A stretch of 64,000 nt of DNA from Melastoma dodecandrum (Eukaryota > Streptophyta > Magnoliopsida > Myrtales > Melastomataceae), in NCBI GenBank assembly GCA_029817715.1, contig JARUPY010000356.1, positions 2,823,001 through 2,887,000 of the forward strand, read 5' to 3'. The position numbers were made by a program, and so were the translations under genes. Within the stretch, counting starts at the first letter, position 1; every line of letters begins with the position of its first letter. Of this stretch, positions 22,765 to 33,001 are shown piece after piece. The notes beneath the pieces are model-generated. The model saw only the letters and a list, made by a program, of their open reading frames with translations, did not search any database and had not been told where the DNA came from.

Positions 22765-22990
22765 ACCTGCACACGAATTCAAAACGATAAGTGGTGAACT
22801 TTGGCATCGTTCAATTCCTGCTATCAGGCGAAAGCGCCGAGTCAAATGCACAAGGTGGCGCGAGTGGCAGGTCCACCCCAGAACGAAAGTGCACAAGGGA
22901 GTGGAGATTTAGGAGTGCTTGTGATGTTGGTTTTCCAGTTGATGATTCACTTTGTAATCGACCCACATATCCTGCATCCCGAAGATTAGG
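22765..22990 (+). pseudogene. Divergent DUF594 C-terminal fragment
   Basis: Carries GGTGGCGCGAGTGGCAGG, then a frame reading GDLGVLVMLVFQLMIHF and HILHPED, parallel to GGELVTIVWLLMAHLG and HFPYPED. A truncated leader piece (GAGTTATCGAAATATATC) follows at 23031. Confidence 0.45.
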
Positions 22991-23159
22991 ATTTTCACTG
23001 GAGAAGAGATCCGGTGGCATGTACTCGGGGAGTTATCGAAATATATCATCCCAGAGTTTAACCATTAACACTTAAGTTGATAAATGCTTTGTAAGTTGGA
23101 GCTTATCTCATCAGGTGTCGTAACCGGTAGGCCACCGTCGATAATTCCTTGAAGATCTA

Positions 23160-23565
23160 TTAATCTGGTCAGGCTCGTCACCCAGTTGTTCAGCTTCGTT
23201 TACGTGTTCTCCAAGACCCTTCCAAACAATAGCCTCATTGTTCACAGAGTCCTGATTGCGTTTGGCGGGGCATTCATGTACGGGGAGAGGACCTCATGCC
23301 CGACCAGCAAGTGCAATAACAGAGTAGCGAGCCGTACGGTTGCGGGATTAAAACCATCAACAAGTGCCGAGAAGGTCGTGATCTCCAAGGGACTTGCTTT
23401 GTGCAACATTTGAGAACAAGCCTGATTCAGATTAAATGGCAGGCCCACCACAGAAAGAAACTGCGCTTTGGAGTGGAGATTCGGGAGTGCGTGTGATGTT
23501 GGTTTTCTAGTTGACGATTCGCTTCGTAATCCACAGCCATTTCCTGCATCCCGGAGATAAGTATC
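23160..23565 (+). pseudogene. DUF4220 and DUF594-like fragments of the second lineage
   Basis: At 23170-23300 a frame gives FSFVYVFSKTLPNNSL and MYGERT, matching STFFYIFFKTLPDNNL and KYGERT of DUF4220. After a spacer-like AACAAGTGCCGAGAAGG segment, a DUF594-like block (GGAGTGCGTGTGATGTTGG) lies at 23480-23560. The arrangement repeats at 26060-26815. Confidence 0.6.
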
Positions 23566-23603
23566 TTCACTGGAGAAGAGATCTGGTAGCCCCTTGTTTC
23601 GGG

Positions 23604-23880
23604 GAATTATCAAAATATACCATGGAAAAGCACCTCAAACACCAAAAAGGAGGTAAACCAGACGAAGAGAATGTGATTATTAGTGACTGATTCACAACTT
23701 AATCAAGCAATGTTTTGTTCCACAGATTTTGATCTAAATCCAACAAGTTAAGTATATTCTTTGTAGTAATAGGGGGCGTTTAAGTTTTGAAATCCTAGAA
23801 CTTGTGGCATTACCATTCCAGGATTCGGCACACTTGCGCTGATACAAAAAAACGCAGCCTCAAACAAGCTAGCTGTCGTC
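23604..23880 (+). repeat. 5' leader module before copy E
   Basis: A full-length example of the module: ATATACCATGGAAAAGCACC, AAAAAGGAGG, GTTTTGTTCCACAGATTTTG, TATTCTTTGTAGTAATAGGG and GGCGTTTAAGTTTTG, ending directly before the ATG at 23881. Confidence 0.68.
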
Positions 23881-25820
23881 ATGGCTGAAAGTTTCATGCC
23901 GGCGAGCTTGCAGGAAATCTGGAACGCTTGCAACGTTCGAAGTTTCATGATACTTAGCCTTTTCCTCCAAGTTCTACTCGCATACTCTGCCCCACTGAGG
24001 AAGGCTTCCCCCAGCAGGTTCCATGCGTTTGTTATATGGTCAGCCTACTTCATGGCTAATTGGGAAGCGACGTTCACATTCGGGCTGATCTCAAACGCAC
24101 GACGCATAGAATTGATCTCCCCTCCGGAAGTCAACGAGAACCTCATGGCTCTTTGGGCTGCTTTCCTCCTGATTCACCTCGGTGGCCCGGACTCGATCAC
24201 TGCGTTCTCCCTGGAGGACAATGCCCTTTGGATGCGTCCTCTAGTTGAGCTCCTCGCCCAATTGTCCACCTTCTTTTAAATTTTCTTCAAGACCCTCCCT
24301 GATAATAACCTCGTCGCTCCCACAATCCTGATTGCGGTTGCCGGAGCAATCAAGTATGGGGAGAGGACCAGATCTTTATTTCTCGCGAGCATGGAAAACC
24401 TCAAGAAGACCACCGGGAAACTGCTTGTTACAAGTCTTGAAGTGTTGGACGAAGAAAATTTTCGAGGAAATACTGGGAAGGAAGAGGCCATTGATCTGAT
24501 GGTAGCGGAACTGGATCTTCTGTTCGAATTGTTCTACACGAAAATCTCATCCATAAATTCTTTGTTGGGGGTCATCATTCGTATCATCACGTCATATAGC
24601 GTTATTGGGGCACTAGTATTGTATTGCCTTTTGGAGAAGGAGGGATTCCATGAGGTTGATATTTGGATCACCTATTTCTTGCTTGCTGCCGCTGCTACTC
24701 TAGAGATGTTTAACGGAATGCTGCTGTTATTTTCCGATTGGAGAGGTCCGACGAGGTGGTTCCATCTTTGTTCCGGTCTACTTCAAGGTGTGTGCTTTTT
24801 CATTCCGGTAATATTAATGATGGTGGTGGGATTGTTCTTGACAATTCCTTGTGGATGTTCTGAATTCATCTTTGAGACATGGAGCAAGAAGTTGGGCGCT
24901 TTCAGCTTGTTGTCGCATTGCATCGGATATTGTCACATAGGTGGTAATAAACTTATGAAGTATGCTCACATGATTTCCGGTAAGCCTGACCTCGTCAAAT
25001 TCTCCTTGTTTGCTGAATAATTGAGGAAGTTACTTCATATGAAAAAAAAATTCTAATCCCGGCAGGAACTGTCACCGGAAGAAAACAGGGAGGTGTATCA
25101 TGGAATGCCTTCGATGTGGAAACCCGAGACTTCATTTTCAAGGAGTTGCGGAAAAGAGCATCGGTGGCCAATGATCAGAACCAAGTAAAGGAGATCTATG
25201 AGGCAAGAGGGAGCTAGATATTGACGAAACTAGGGAATGTGGACGAGTTGATGCGATATGTGAAAAAGTTCGACTATGACAGGAGCCTTCTTGCATGGCA
25301 CATCGCCACCGAAATATGCCACAATGCTAATAGAGCCGTGGAGGCAGCTGATCGCAGGCAAAGGAAGTTGTCCATTAAGTTGTCGAATTACATGCATTAT
25401 CTCCTGATCAAGAAGCCCGAGATGATGTTTGCCGTGGCAGGGATTGGCCACATAAGGTATGGTGATACTTGTGCAGAAGTGAAACACGTCTGCAGGGTAT
25501 ACCAAGCCGAGACCGTGATTGAGTTCTGCAAGAAGATATTGAATGAAGATACGAACATCGAACCCGCTGACATGTACAAAGACAAGCGCACCTCCGTCTT
25601 GTCGGACGCGTGCAATCTTGCCAGATTATTGATGCAGAAGGACAACAAATGGGAGATAATAAGTGGAGTCTGGGTGGAGCTGCTTACGTATGCGGCCGGC
25701 CACTGCAGGCCTGAGAAACACGCTCGGACAGTGACAGAAGGAGGCGAGCTCATGACGATCGTCTTGCTGTTGATGGCTCACTTGGGGATCGGCCCACATT
25801 TCCCATATCCAGAAGATTAA
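23881..25820 (+). pseudogene. DUF4220-DUF594 family copy E
   Basis: Exon 1 is 23881-24979, the intron 24980-25065 (GTAAGC...GGCAG) and exon 2 25066-25820. The subtype is that of copy B (AYSAPLRKAS). Defects: a TAA at 24277-24279 within the STFFYIFF helix, an in-frame deletion of about 30 codons between NTGKE and EAIDLM near 24482, and TGG to TAG in the EARGSW motif at about 25215-25217. Elsewhere both domains, splice sites and the terminal PYPED are intact. B and E occupy equivalent places in the two halves of the duplicated block. Confidence 0.88.
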
Positions 25821-26059
25821 AACTAAAATGGTATATCGAGTAGCTGGTATCTGTGTAGCCAAAAGATTAGGATCTTCACTGGAGAAGATATCTGGTGGCA
25901 TGTACTCGGGGAGTTATCGAAATATATCATCCCAGAGTTTCACCACTAACATTTAAGTTGATAAATGCTTTGTAAGTTGGAGCTTAACTCATCAGGTGTC
26001 GTAACCGGTAGGCGACCATCGAAAATTCCTTGAAGATTGAATAGGAATTACATAATTTC
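25821..26059 (+). other. 3' flank of copy E
   Basis: The 3' UTR motif and a shortened leader piece (GAGTTATCGAAATATATC, 25911-25928) are followed by spacer similar to 23040-23160. No gene. Confidence 0.5.
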
Positions 26060-26345
26060 TCCCTGAAGGACAATGCCCTTTGGATTCTTCATCTGGTCGG
26101 GCTCGTCACCCAGTTGTTCAGCTTCTTTTACGTGTTCTTCAAGACCCTTCCAAACAATAGCCTCGTTGTTCCCAGAGCCCTGATTGCGCTTGTCGGTGCA
26201 ATCATGTACGGGGAGAGGACCTCGTGCCCAACCAGCAAGTGCAATAACAGAGTAGCAAGCCGTACCGTTGCTGAGTTAAAACCATCAACAAGTGCCGAGA
26301 AGGTCGTGATCTCCAAAGGACTTGCTGCGTGCAACATTTGAGATC
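26060..26345 (+). pseudogene. DUF4220 fragment, second lineage
   Basis: A frame reading SLKDNALWILHLVGLVTQLFSFFYVFFKTLPNNS and then MYGERT, which parallels SLEDNALWMRHLVGLVAQ and KYGERT of the main copies. Only about 60 codons remain; it then runs into spacer DNA shared with 23300-23415. It is better preserved than the 23160 copy. Confidence 0.68.
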
Positions 26346-26589
26346 AACCCTCATCCAGATTTATTTTTTATTTTTGTATGGAATAGGAAATATAGGAAAG
26401 CTTATTGTTTTCATGATGTCTATTTATAGCTAACAATAAATGCTTTCATATCCCTTGAAGTATTTATAAAACATGAATTTGCAAATCTATCCAGCTAAAG
26501 ATAAGCGAAAAGGGCACGACAATCCCCAATTACGATTTTTAGCATACCAAGGGCGACAAAGGATGAGGAGGAGCTGTAAAATGAAGTTA

Positions 26590-26815
26590 AAGGATGATGA
26601 AACATGAACACAGAATTCAAAAGAAAGTGGTGTACTTCGGCTACCGGGCGAAAGTGCCGAGGCAAATCCACAAGGTGGCAGGAGTGGCAGGCCTTCCACA
26701 GAACGAAACTGCGCTTTGGAGCGGAGATTCGGGAGTGCTTGTGATGTTGGCTTTCCAGTTAATGATTCGCTTTGTAATCCACCGACATTTCCCGCATCCT
26801 GAATATAAGTATCTT
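26590..26815 (+). pseudogene. Divergent DUF594 C-terminal fragment
   Basis: One frame reads SGDSGVLVMLAFQLMIRF and then HFPHPEY, close in layout to the DUF594 terminus. It follows the DUF4220 fragment at the same spacing as at 23430-23560. Confidence 0.45.
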
Positions 26816-26848
26816 CACTGGAGAAGAGATCTGGTGGCATGTGATTCG

Positions 26849-27118
26849 GGGAATTATTGAAATATACCATGGCCAAGCAACTCAAACACCAAAAAGGAGG
26901 TAAACCAGACAAAGAGAATGTCATCAGATTCACAACTTAATCAAGCAAAGTTTTGTTCCATAGATTTTGAGCTAAATCTAACAATTTAAGTATATTCTTT
27001 GCAGTAATAAGGGGCGTTTAAGTTTTGAGATCCTAGAACTTGTTTCATTATCATTCCAGGATTCGGCACATGTGTGCTCATACTAAAAAACGCAGCCTCA
27101 AACAAGCTAGCTGTCATC
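26849..27118 (+). repeat. 5' leader module before copy F
   Basis: A complete module with ATATACCATGGCCAAGCAAC, AAAAAGGAGG, GCAAAGTTTTGTTCCATAGA, TATTCTTTGCAGTAATAAGG and GGCGTTTAAGTTTTG. It precedes the best preserved gene and so is the best model of the family promoter and leader. Confidence 0.68.
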
Positions 27119-29160
27119 ATGGCTGAAAGTTTCATGCCGGCGAGCTTGCAGGAAATCTGGAACGCTTGCAACGTTCGAGGTTTCATGATACTTAACCTTT
27201 TCCTCCAGGTGCTACTCGCATACTCTGCCCCACTGAGGAAGGCTTCCACCAGCAGGTTCTTTCTATTTGTTATATGGTCGGCCTACTTCATGGCAGATTG
27301 GGTAGCGACGTTCACGTTCGGGCTTATCTCAAACGCACGACGCATCGACTCAATTTCGCCTCCGGAAGTTAACGAGAACCTCATGGCTTTTTGGGCTGCT
27401 TTCCTCCTTATTCACCTCGGCGGTCCGGACTCGATCACCGCCTTCTCCCTGGAGGACAACGCCCTTTGGATGCGCCATCTAGTTGGGCTCGTCGCCCAAT
27501 TGTCCACCTTCTTTTACATATTCTTCAAGACCCTCCCTGATAATAACCTCATCGCTCCCACAATCCTGATTGCCGTCGCTGGAGCAATCAAGTATGGGGA
27601 GAGGACCAGATCGCTATATCTTGCAAGCATGGAAAACCTCAAGAAGTCCACCGGGAAACTGCCTGTTATAAGTCTTGAAGCCTTGGAGGGAGGAGCTTTT
27701 CAAGATAAATCAGGGGAAGAAGCCTATTACTTCTTCCAAATATTCAAAGGTTTAGTCGTCGAAATCAATCCAAACCATGCACAACGATCACAGAGCCGTG
27801 AGTTCTTCCTACTAAAAGATGCAGAAGGTGCTTTTGATCTGACAGTAGCTGAGCTGGGGCTTCTGTTTGATTTGTTCTACACGAAAATCTCATCCTTAAA
27901 TTCTTGGTTGGGAATATTCCTTCGTATCACCATGTCGTATAGCATTATTGGGGCTCTAATATTGTATTGCCTTTTGGAGAAGGAGGGATCCCAGGAGGTG
28001 GATATTTGGATCACATATTTTTTGCTTGCCGGCGCTGTTGCTCTAGAGATGACTAACGGAATGATTCTCGTGCTTTCGAATTGGACGGGTCCGTTTAGGT
28101 GGTTCCATATTTGTTGGATTCTACTTCAAGTGCCGTGTTTTATGATTCCGGTAGTAATAATGATGGTAGTGGGATTGATCTTGTCAATTCCATGCGGATG
28201 TTATGAACTCGTCGATAAGACATGGAGCAAGAAGTTGGGCGCACTCAGTTTGTTGTCGCGTTGCATTGCACATTGTCATAGAGGTGGTTATAAACCTTTG
28301 AAGTATGCTCACTTGATTTACCGTAAGCCTGACCTCGTCGCATTCTCTTTGTTTTCCGGATAATTGTAGCAGCTCCTTCATCTGAAAAACTTTGGAATCT
28401 CCGCAGAAACTGTCACCAGAAGAAAAAAGGGATTCGTATCATGGAATGTCTTTGACGAGGAAACCCGAAACTTCATTTTCAAGGAGTTGACGGAAAGAGC
28501 ATCGGGGCCGATGATGTGGACCAAGTGAAGGAGATCTACGAGGCGAGAGGGAGCTGGATATTGACAAAATTAGGGAACTCGGATGGGTTGATGCGATATG
28601 TGAAGAAGTTTGACTACGACAGGAGCCTTCTAGCATGGCACATCGCCACCGAAATCTGCCATAATGCCAACAGAGCCGTGGAGGCAGCAGACCACAAGCA
28701 GAGGAAGTTGGCCGTTAAGTTGTCCTATTACATGCATTATCTCCTGATCAAGAAGCCTGAGATGATGTCTGCCGTGGCAGGGATTGGCCACATAAGGTAT
28801 GGTGATACTTGTGCCGAAGTTGAACATTTCTGCAGGGTATACAAAGCGGAGACCGTGATTGATTTCTGCAATAAGATATTGAATGAAGATATGACCATCG
28901 AACCTGCTGACGTGTACAAAGACAAGCGCACCTCTGTCTTATCGGATGCGTGCAATCTGGCCCGATTACTGATGCAGAAGGACAACAAATGGGAGATAAT
29001 AAGTGGAGTCTGGGTGGAGCTGCTCACGTATGCGGCCGGCCACTGCAGGCCTGAGAAACATGCTCGGGCAGTGAGCGAGGGAGGAGAGCTAGTGACGATC
29101 ATCTGGCTGTTGATGGCTCACTTGGGGATCGGCCCGCATTTCCCGTATCCAGAAGATTAA
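27119..29160 (+). CDS. DUF4220-DUF594 family membrane protein, copy F (near-intact, one frameshift)
   Basis: Exon 1 (27119-28322) is open for 401 codons. It has hydrophobic segments near residues 20-38, 48-70, 88-100, 120-137 and 145-157, DUF4220 motifs GGPDSITAFSLEDN (101-114) and KYGERT (158-163), then three more predicted helices near its end. Intron 28323-28406 is GTAAGC...CCGCAG, phase 1. Exon 2 (28407-29160) carries DUF594 with GIGHIRYGDTCAE, WVELLTYAAGHCR and the PYPED terminus. Compared with copies D and H, one C is missing near 28505, giving TGA at 28526-28528; without it the product would be about 652 residues. If the intron is retained, a 414-residue DUF4220-only protein ends at 28363. 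Function unknown. It may be a recent pseudogene, a sequencing error, or an expressed truncated form. Confidence 0.8.
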
Positions 29161-30780
29161 AACAAAAATGCCATATCGGGTTGCTGGGATTGATTTCATT
29201 ATCAGATTGTGTGTGTAGTCAAAAGATTCATACGTCACCTAACACTTCAGATTGTAAGTCGGAGCTTAACTCATCAGCTGTCGTAACCGGAGGGCCACCG
29301 TCGATAATTCATTGAAAAATGAATAAGTAATAAATAAATTTTCCAGAAAAATATTGAAAATTAATTTTAAATATATAATAAAAATTAATAAATCCTCCAT
29401 CCGTAAAAACTTGTCAACAAAACTTCGTAACTTATTTAGAAATTTCTTTTTAAAACGCTCAAAAAAATTCAAATATGTCCCGAACTCAGCTATTGACAGA
29501 CAGTTCCAAAGCGACTGGTCGGGATGCTCGAGACGATGACGCAGGTCTGTCAGGTTCCATCCGACGGAGACATCTAGGTATGCACTGACAGTCGGACATT
29601 GTTGACGCGGATATGATCAGAACAGATGAAGTTATGAGCATGGAACCTTGTAGATGTGTTCAAAAGAAAATATATTTACTTCAGCATCGCGCAATTGAAG
29701 GCCAACGGAGATTTCAGTTACTCGATCGATATAAACGTTTTCTTCATCGTTGTCAAGGATCCTGCAGATTCTTCCTCAAGTGGCTGATCATGTTACTGCA
29801 ATCACTGATCATGAGCTCGAGCCAATTAAGTCGTCTGGTCCAGTTCCTGCCTCCTCCTCTGGTGCTGCAGAAATCTCCTGCTCCTCCTTGGCCAGCCTCC
29901 TACAGCCACCATATTCAACCAATGTAATGTTAACACCTTGAGGAATCGACCCGTGTTTCCTTCATCCCAAAGATTAGTATCTTCCCGCGATAAGACCAGA
30001 GATGAGATCCGCTAGCCTGTGTTTTGAGTACGTACTGCAAATTTATGTTTCAAGTTCTTAGAACTTGTGCATTGCCTTGGTTTCGGCACGCTGGCACACA
30101 CATGTGCGTGCACAAATAAACGTAGTCTCTTGCGACATAGCTGCCATCATGTGTCGAGAAAGACTTCAACGAAAAGATTCTAGAGCATTATGAATAGCTT
30201 CATATATTATTTATTTTCCCAATTCTTAGTTAATTGATTCAACTGCATTTTGGTTGTTCATTGAACATCATTCCCAAGTAAGTTTATGTGAGAACAACCT
30301 TTACTCTTTATTACTTACAGCACCCGTACAGTTGCTGTGTTATAACTGTCAACGAGTGCCGAGAAGGTCATGACCTCCAAAGAACGTGCATGTCGCTGTT
30401 TCACGTGTTCGGGCGTGCAACATTTGAGATGAAGGATGAGCTGCAAAATGAAGCTAAGGATGATGAAACCTCAGCCATTTGGACGACAAAACGGTGGGAT
30501 GCCTTCAGCTTATGAAGGGCGAGGATGAGCAGCATAACAAGGCGAAGGATGATGAAACATCGGTCGTTCCATGAGTTCAATTGGTTTCAGATGACAAATA
30601 CGATGTTGGATATCTTTAGCCTACGAAGGGCGCTAACGATGAAAAAATGTTTTCCGCTATTCGTTTCCCTTTTTCTTTCGTACTCTACGTAATTAAGATG
30701 AGAGGTTATAAATCACATAGTTACTTTTATCATTCTCTGTTGTTAAACAAAGTAATAGGTGGGATTACTCTTCTCTGACG
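29161..30780 (+). other. Spacer, duplicate of 17715-19254
   Basis: Collinear with the spacer after copy D, with small indels such as extra AT-rich sequence near 29360-29400. No gene found. Confidence 0.6.
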
Positions 30781-31055
30781 CTTATTGAGTTCGCACAGGG
30801 GTAACGAATGATGATTCGACAAAGACAAGCCCACCTCCCTCTTCTCTAATGCGTGCAATCTGGCCAGATCTGCTGAGGCAGAAGTGCAACCAACACAGTT
30901 CGGGATTGAGTTGATTATGTACGCGGCAGGCCACTGTAGGGCAGAGAAACACCAATGGGCGTTATGCGGAGGAGGTGATCTTTGGACAATCCTTTGGATA
31001 CTACGGATGGCCCCCTTCAGGATAGGCCCGAGTTTCCCATACCCGAGAGATTAAA
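30781..31055 (+). pseudogene. DUF594 C-terminal fragment, duplicate of 19255-19545
   Basis: It carries the same CNLARSAEAE, MYAAGHCRAEKHQ, GGDLWTILW and FPYPRD pieces, with a stop at 31053. It belongs to the duplicated spacer. Confidence 0.72.
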
Positions 31056-31599
31056 ACTTAGAATGTTGTATATGGAAACTGGGTGATTTTATTGTAGGAT
31101 TAAGCGCATCCCGTAGTTTTGGCGTTAAGACCGTTCCTTGCATCTGCATAACAAAAATGTCGACAGGATGTTTTGTGTCAGGGTAATGTCGTGGCTGCAA
31201 CGTCAAAGATGTTTGATGAACAACCGAACGAACTTATATCAGGAGACAAGAAAAAGATCCATCACGATCCTCTGTTTTAGAATTTGAGAGAGACGATGTT
31301 TTAGAATTACTGACATGGCCACGATCACAACATGTAACCTTTACTGGTGTTTTGCTTTTGGGAAAAGTTCGTCTACAGTCTTCCCCGGTGACCTTCCTTA
31401 GTGTTATGTTCATCGGTTCCAGTAATCATGTGGAACTTCGAATATCCTGTATGCTTTTCAGTGGAAATACTTGTCGGCTGCCTATACCACGGCCTCAGTG
31501 CCTGGACTGAAACACATCCCTTTCCCCAAGAAACTCGGATTCACGCCATGAGATCAGTTCTGCGGAGCTTGTAGATGAAGTAATTCATTAACAGTACAA
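31056..31599 (+). other. Spacer, duplicate of 19546-20094
   Basis: Nearly identical to the DNA after the first DUF594 fragment (TTGCATCTGCATAACAAAAA, CATGTAACCTTTACTGGTG). No gene found. Confidence 0.55.
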
Positions 31600-31835
31600 A
31601 CATGAAACCTGCACACTAGTACAACTGTGCAATTCCAGCTACCTGGCAAAAGCGCCGAGGCAAATGCACAAGGTGGCGAGAATGGCAAACCACCACAGAA
31701 TGAAAGTGCGCATAGGAGTGGAGATTCGGGAGTGCTTGTAATGTTGGTTTTCCAGTTAACGATACACTCTGTATCGACACACATTTCCAGCATCCCGAAG
31801 ATGAGTATCTTCACTGCAGAAGAGATCTGATATCC
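31600..31835 (+). pseudogene. Divergent DUF594 C-terminal fragment, duplicate of 20095-20300
   Basis: Matches the earlier fragment, with the GGTGGCGAGAATGGCAAACC and AGTGCTTGTAATGTTGGTTT blocks. Frames are broken. Confidence 0.45.
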
Positions 31836-31847
31836 CTGAGATTCGGG

Positions 31848-32094
31848 GAGTTATCGAAATATACCATGGACAAGCACCTCAAACACAAAAAAGGAGGTAA
31901 ACCCAACGAAGAGAATGTAGCAACCAAGCAAAGTTTTATTCCATAGATTGTGCCAAATCCAACAAGTTAAGTATATTCTTTGTAGCAATACAGGGGATTA
32001 AGTTTTGAGATCCTAGAACTTGTGGCGCATTCCAGGATTCGACACACATGTGCTCGTACAAAAAAACACAGCCTCAAACAAGCTAGCTGTCATC
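31848..32094 (+). repeat. 5' leader module before copy G
   Basis: The module is shortened near 32010-32040 compared with copies E and F but keeps ATATACCATGGACAAGCACC, AAAAAGGAGG and TATTCTTTGTAGCAATA, ending at the ATG at 32095. Confidence 0.65.
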
Positions 32095-33001
32095 ATGGTT
32101 CAAAGTTTCATGCCGGCTAGCTTGCAGGAAATCTGGAACGCTTCCAATGTTCGAGGTTTCATGATGCTTAGCCTTTTCCTCCAGGTGCTGCTCGCATCCA
32201 CCGCCCGCCTGAGGAAGGCTTCCACCAGCAGGTTCTTTCTGTTTGTTATATGGTCGGCCTACTTCATGGCAGATTGGGTGGCGACATTCACATTCGGGCT
32301 GATCTCAAATGCACAACGAATCGACTCGATCTCCCCTCCAGTAGTCAACGAGAACCTCATGGCTTTTTGAGCTGCTTTCCTCCTGATCCACCTCGGCGGT
32401 CCGGACACGATCACCGCCTTCTCCCTAGAGGACAACGCCCTTTGGATGCGCCATCTAGTTGGGCTAGTCGCCCAACTGTCCACCTTCTTTTACTTATTCT
32501 TCAAGACCCTCCCTCACAATAACCTCATCGCCCCCACAATCCTGATTGCCGTCGCCGGAGCAATCAAGTACGGGGAGAGGACCAGATCGTTATATCTTGC
32601 AAGCATGGAAAACCTCAAGAAGTCTACCGGGAAACTGCCTGTTACAACTCTTGAAGCCTTGGAGGGAGGACATTTTACTGATAAAAATACTGGGAAAGAA
32701 GCCTATTACTTCTTCCAAATATTCAAAGGTCTAGTAGTAGAAATCAATCCCAACAATACAGAGCGAGCACAGAGTCATGAGTTCTTCCTACAGAAAGATG
32801 CGAGAGAAGCCTTTGACCTGATGGTAGCCAAGCTGGATCTTCTGTTCGAATTGTTCTATACGAAAATCTCATCCGTAAATTCTTGGTTGGGGGTGATCAT
32901 TCGCATCATCACATTGTATAGCGTTATTGGGGCTCTAATATTTGTACAGCCTTTTGGAGAAGAAGGGATTCCATGAGCTTGATATTTGGATCACCTATTT
33001 C
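32095..33001 (+). pseudogene. DUF4220 copy G, truncated at a rearrangement
   Basis: Exon 1 opens at ATG 32095 with VQSFMPASLQEIWNASNVR. TGG becomes TGA at 32368-32370 within the MAFWAAFLL segment. Beyond it, DUF4220 continues well preserved through KYGERT and the YYFFQIF segment. An extra T near 32941 shifts the frame in the GALILY helix. At about 32998-33002, in the codons for WITYF, the family sequence ends and the antisense of an RPB2 exon begins. The last part of exon 1, the intron and all of DUF594 are absent. Copy G occupies the place of the 20546 remnant in the other half of the duplicated block. Confidence 0.87.
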
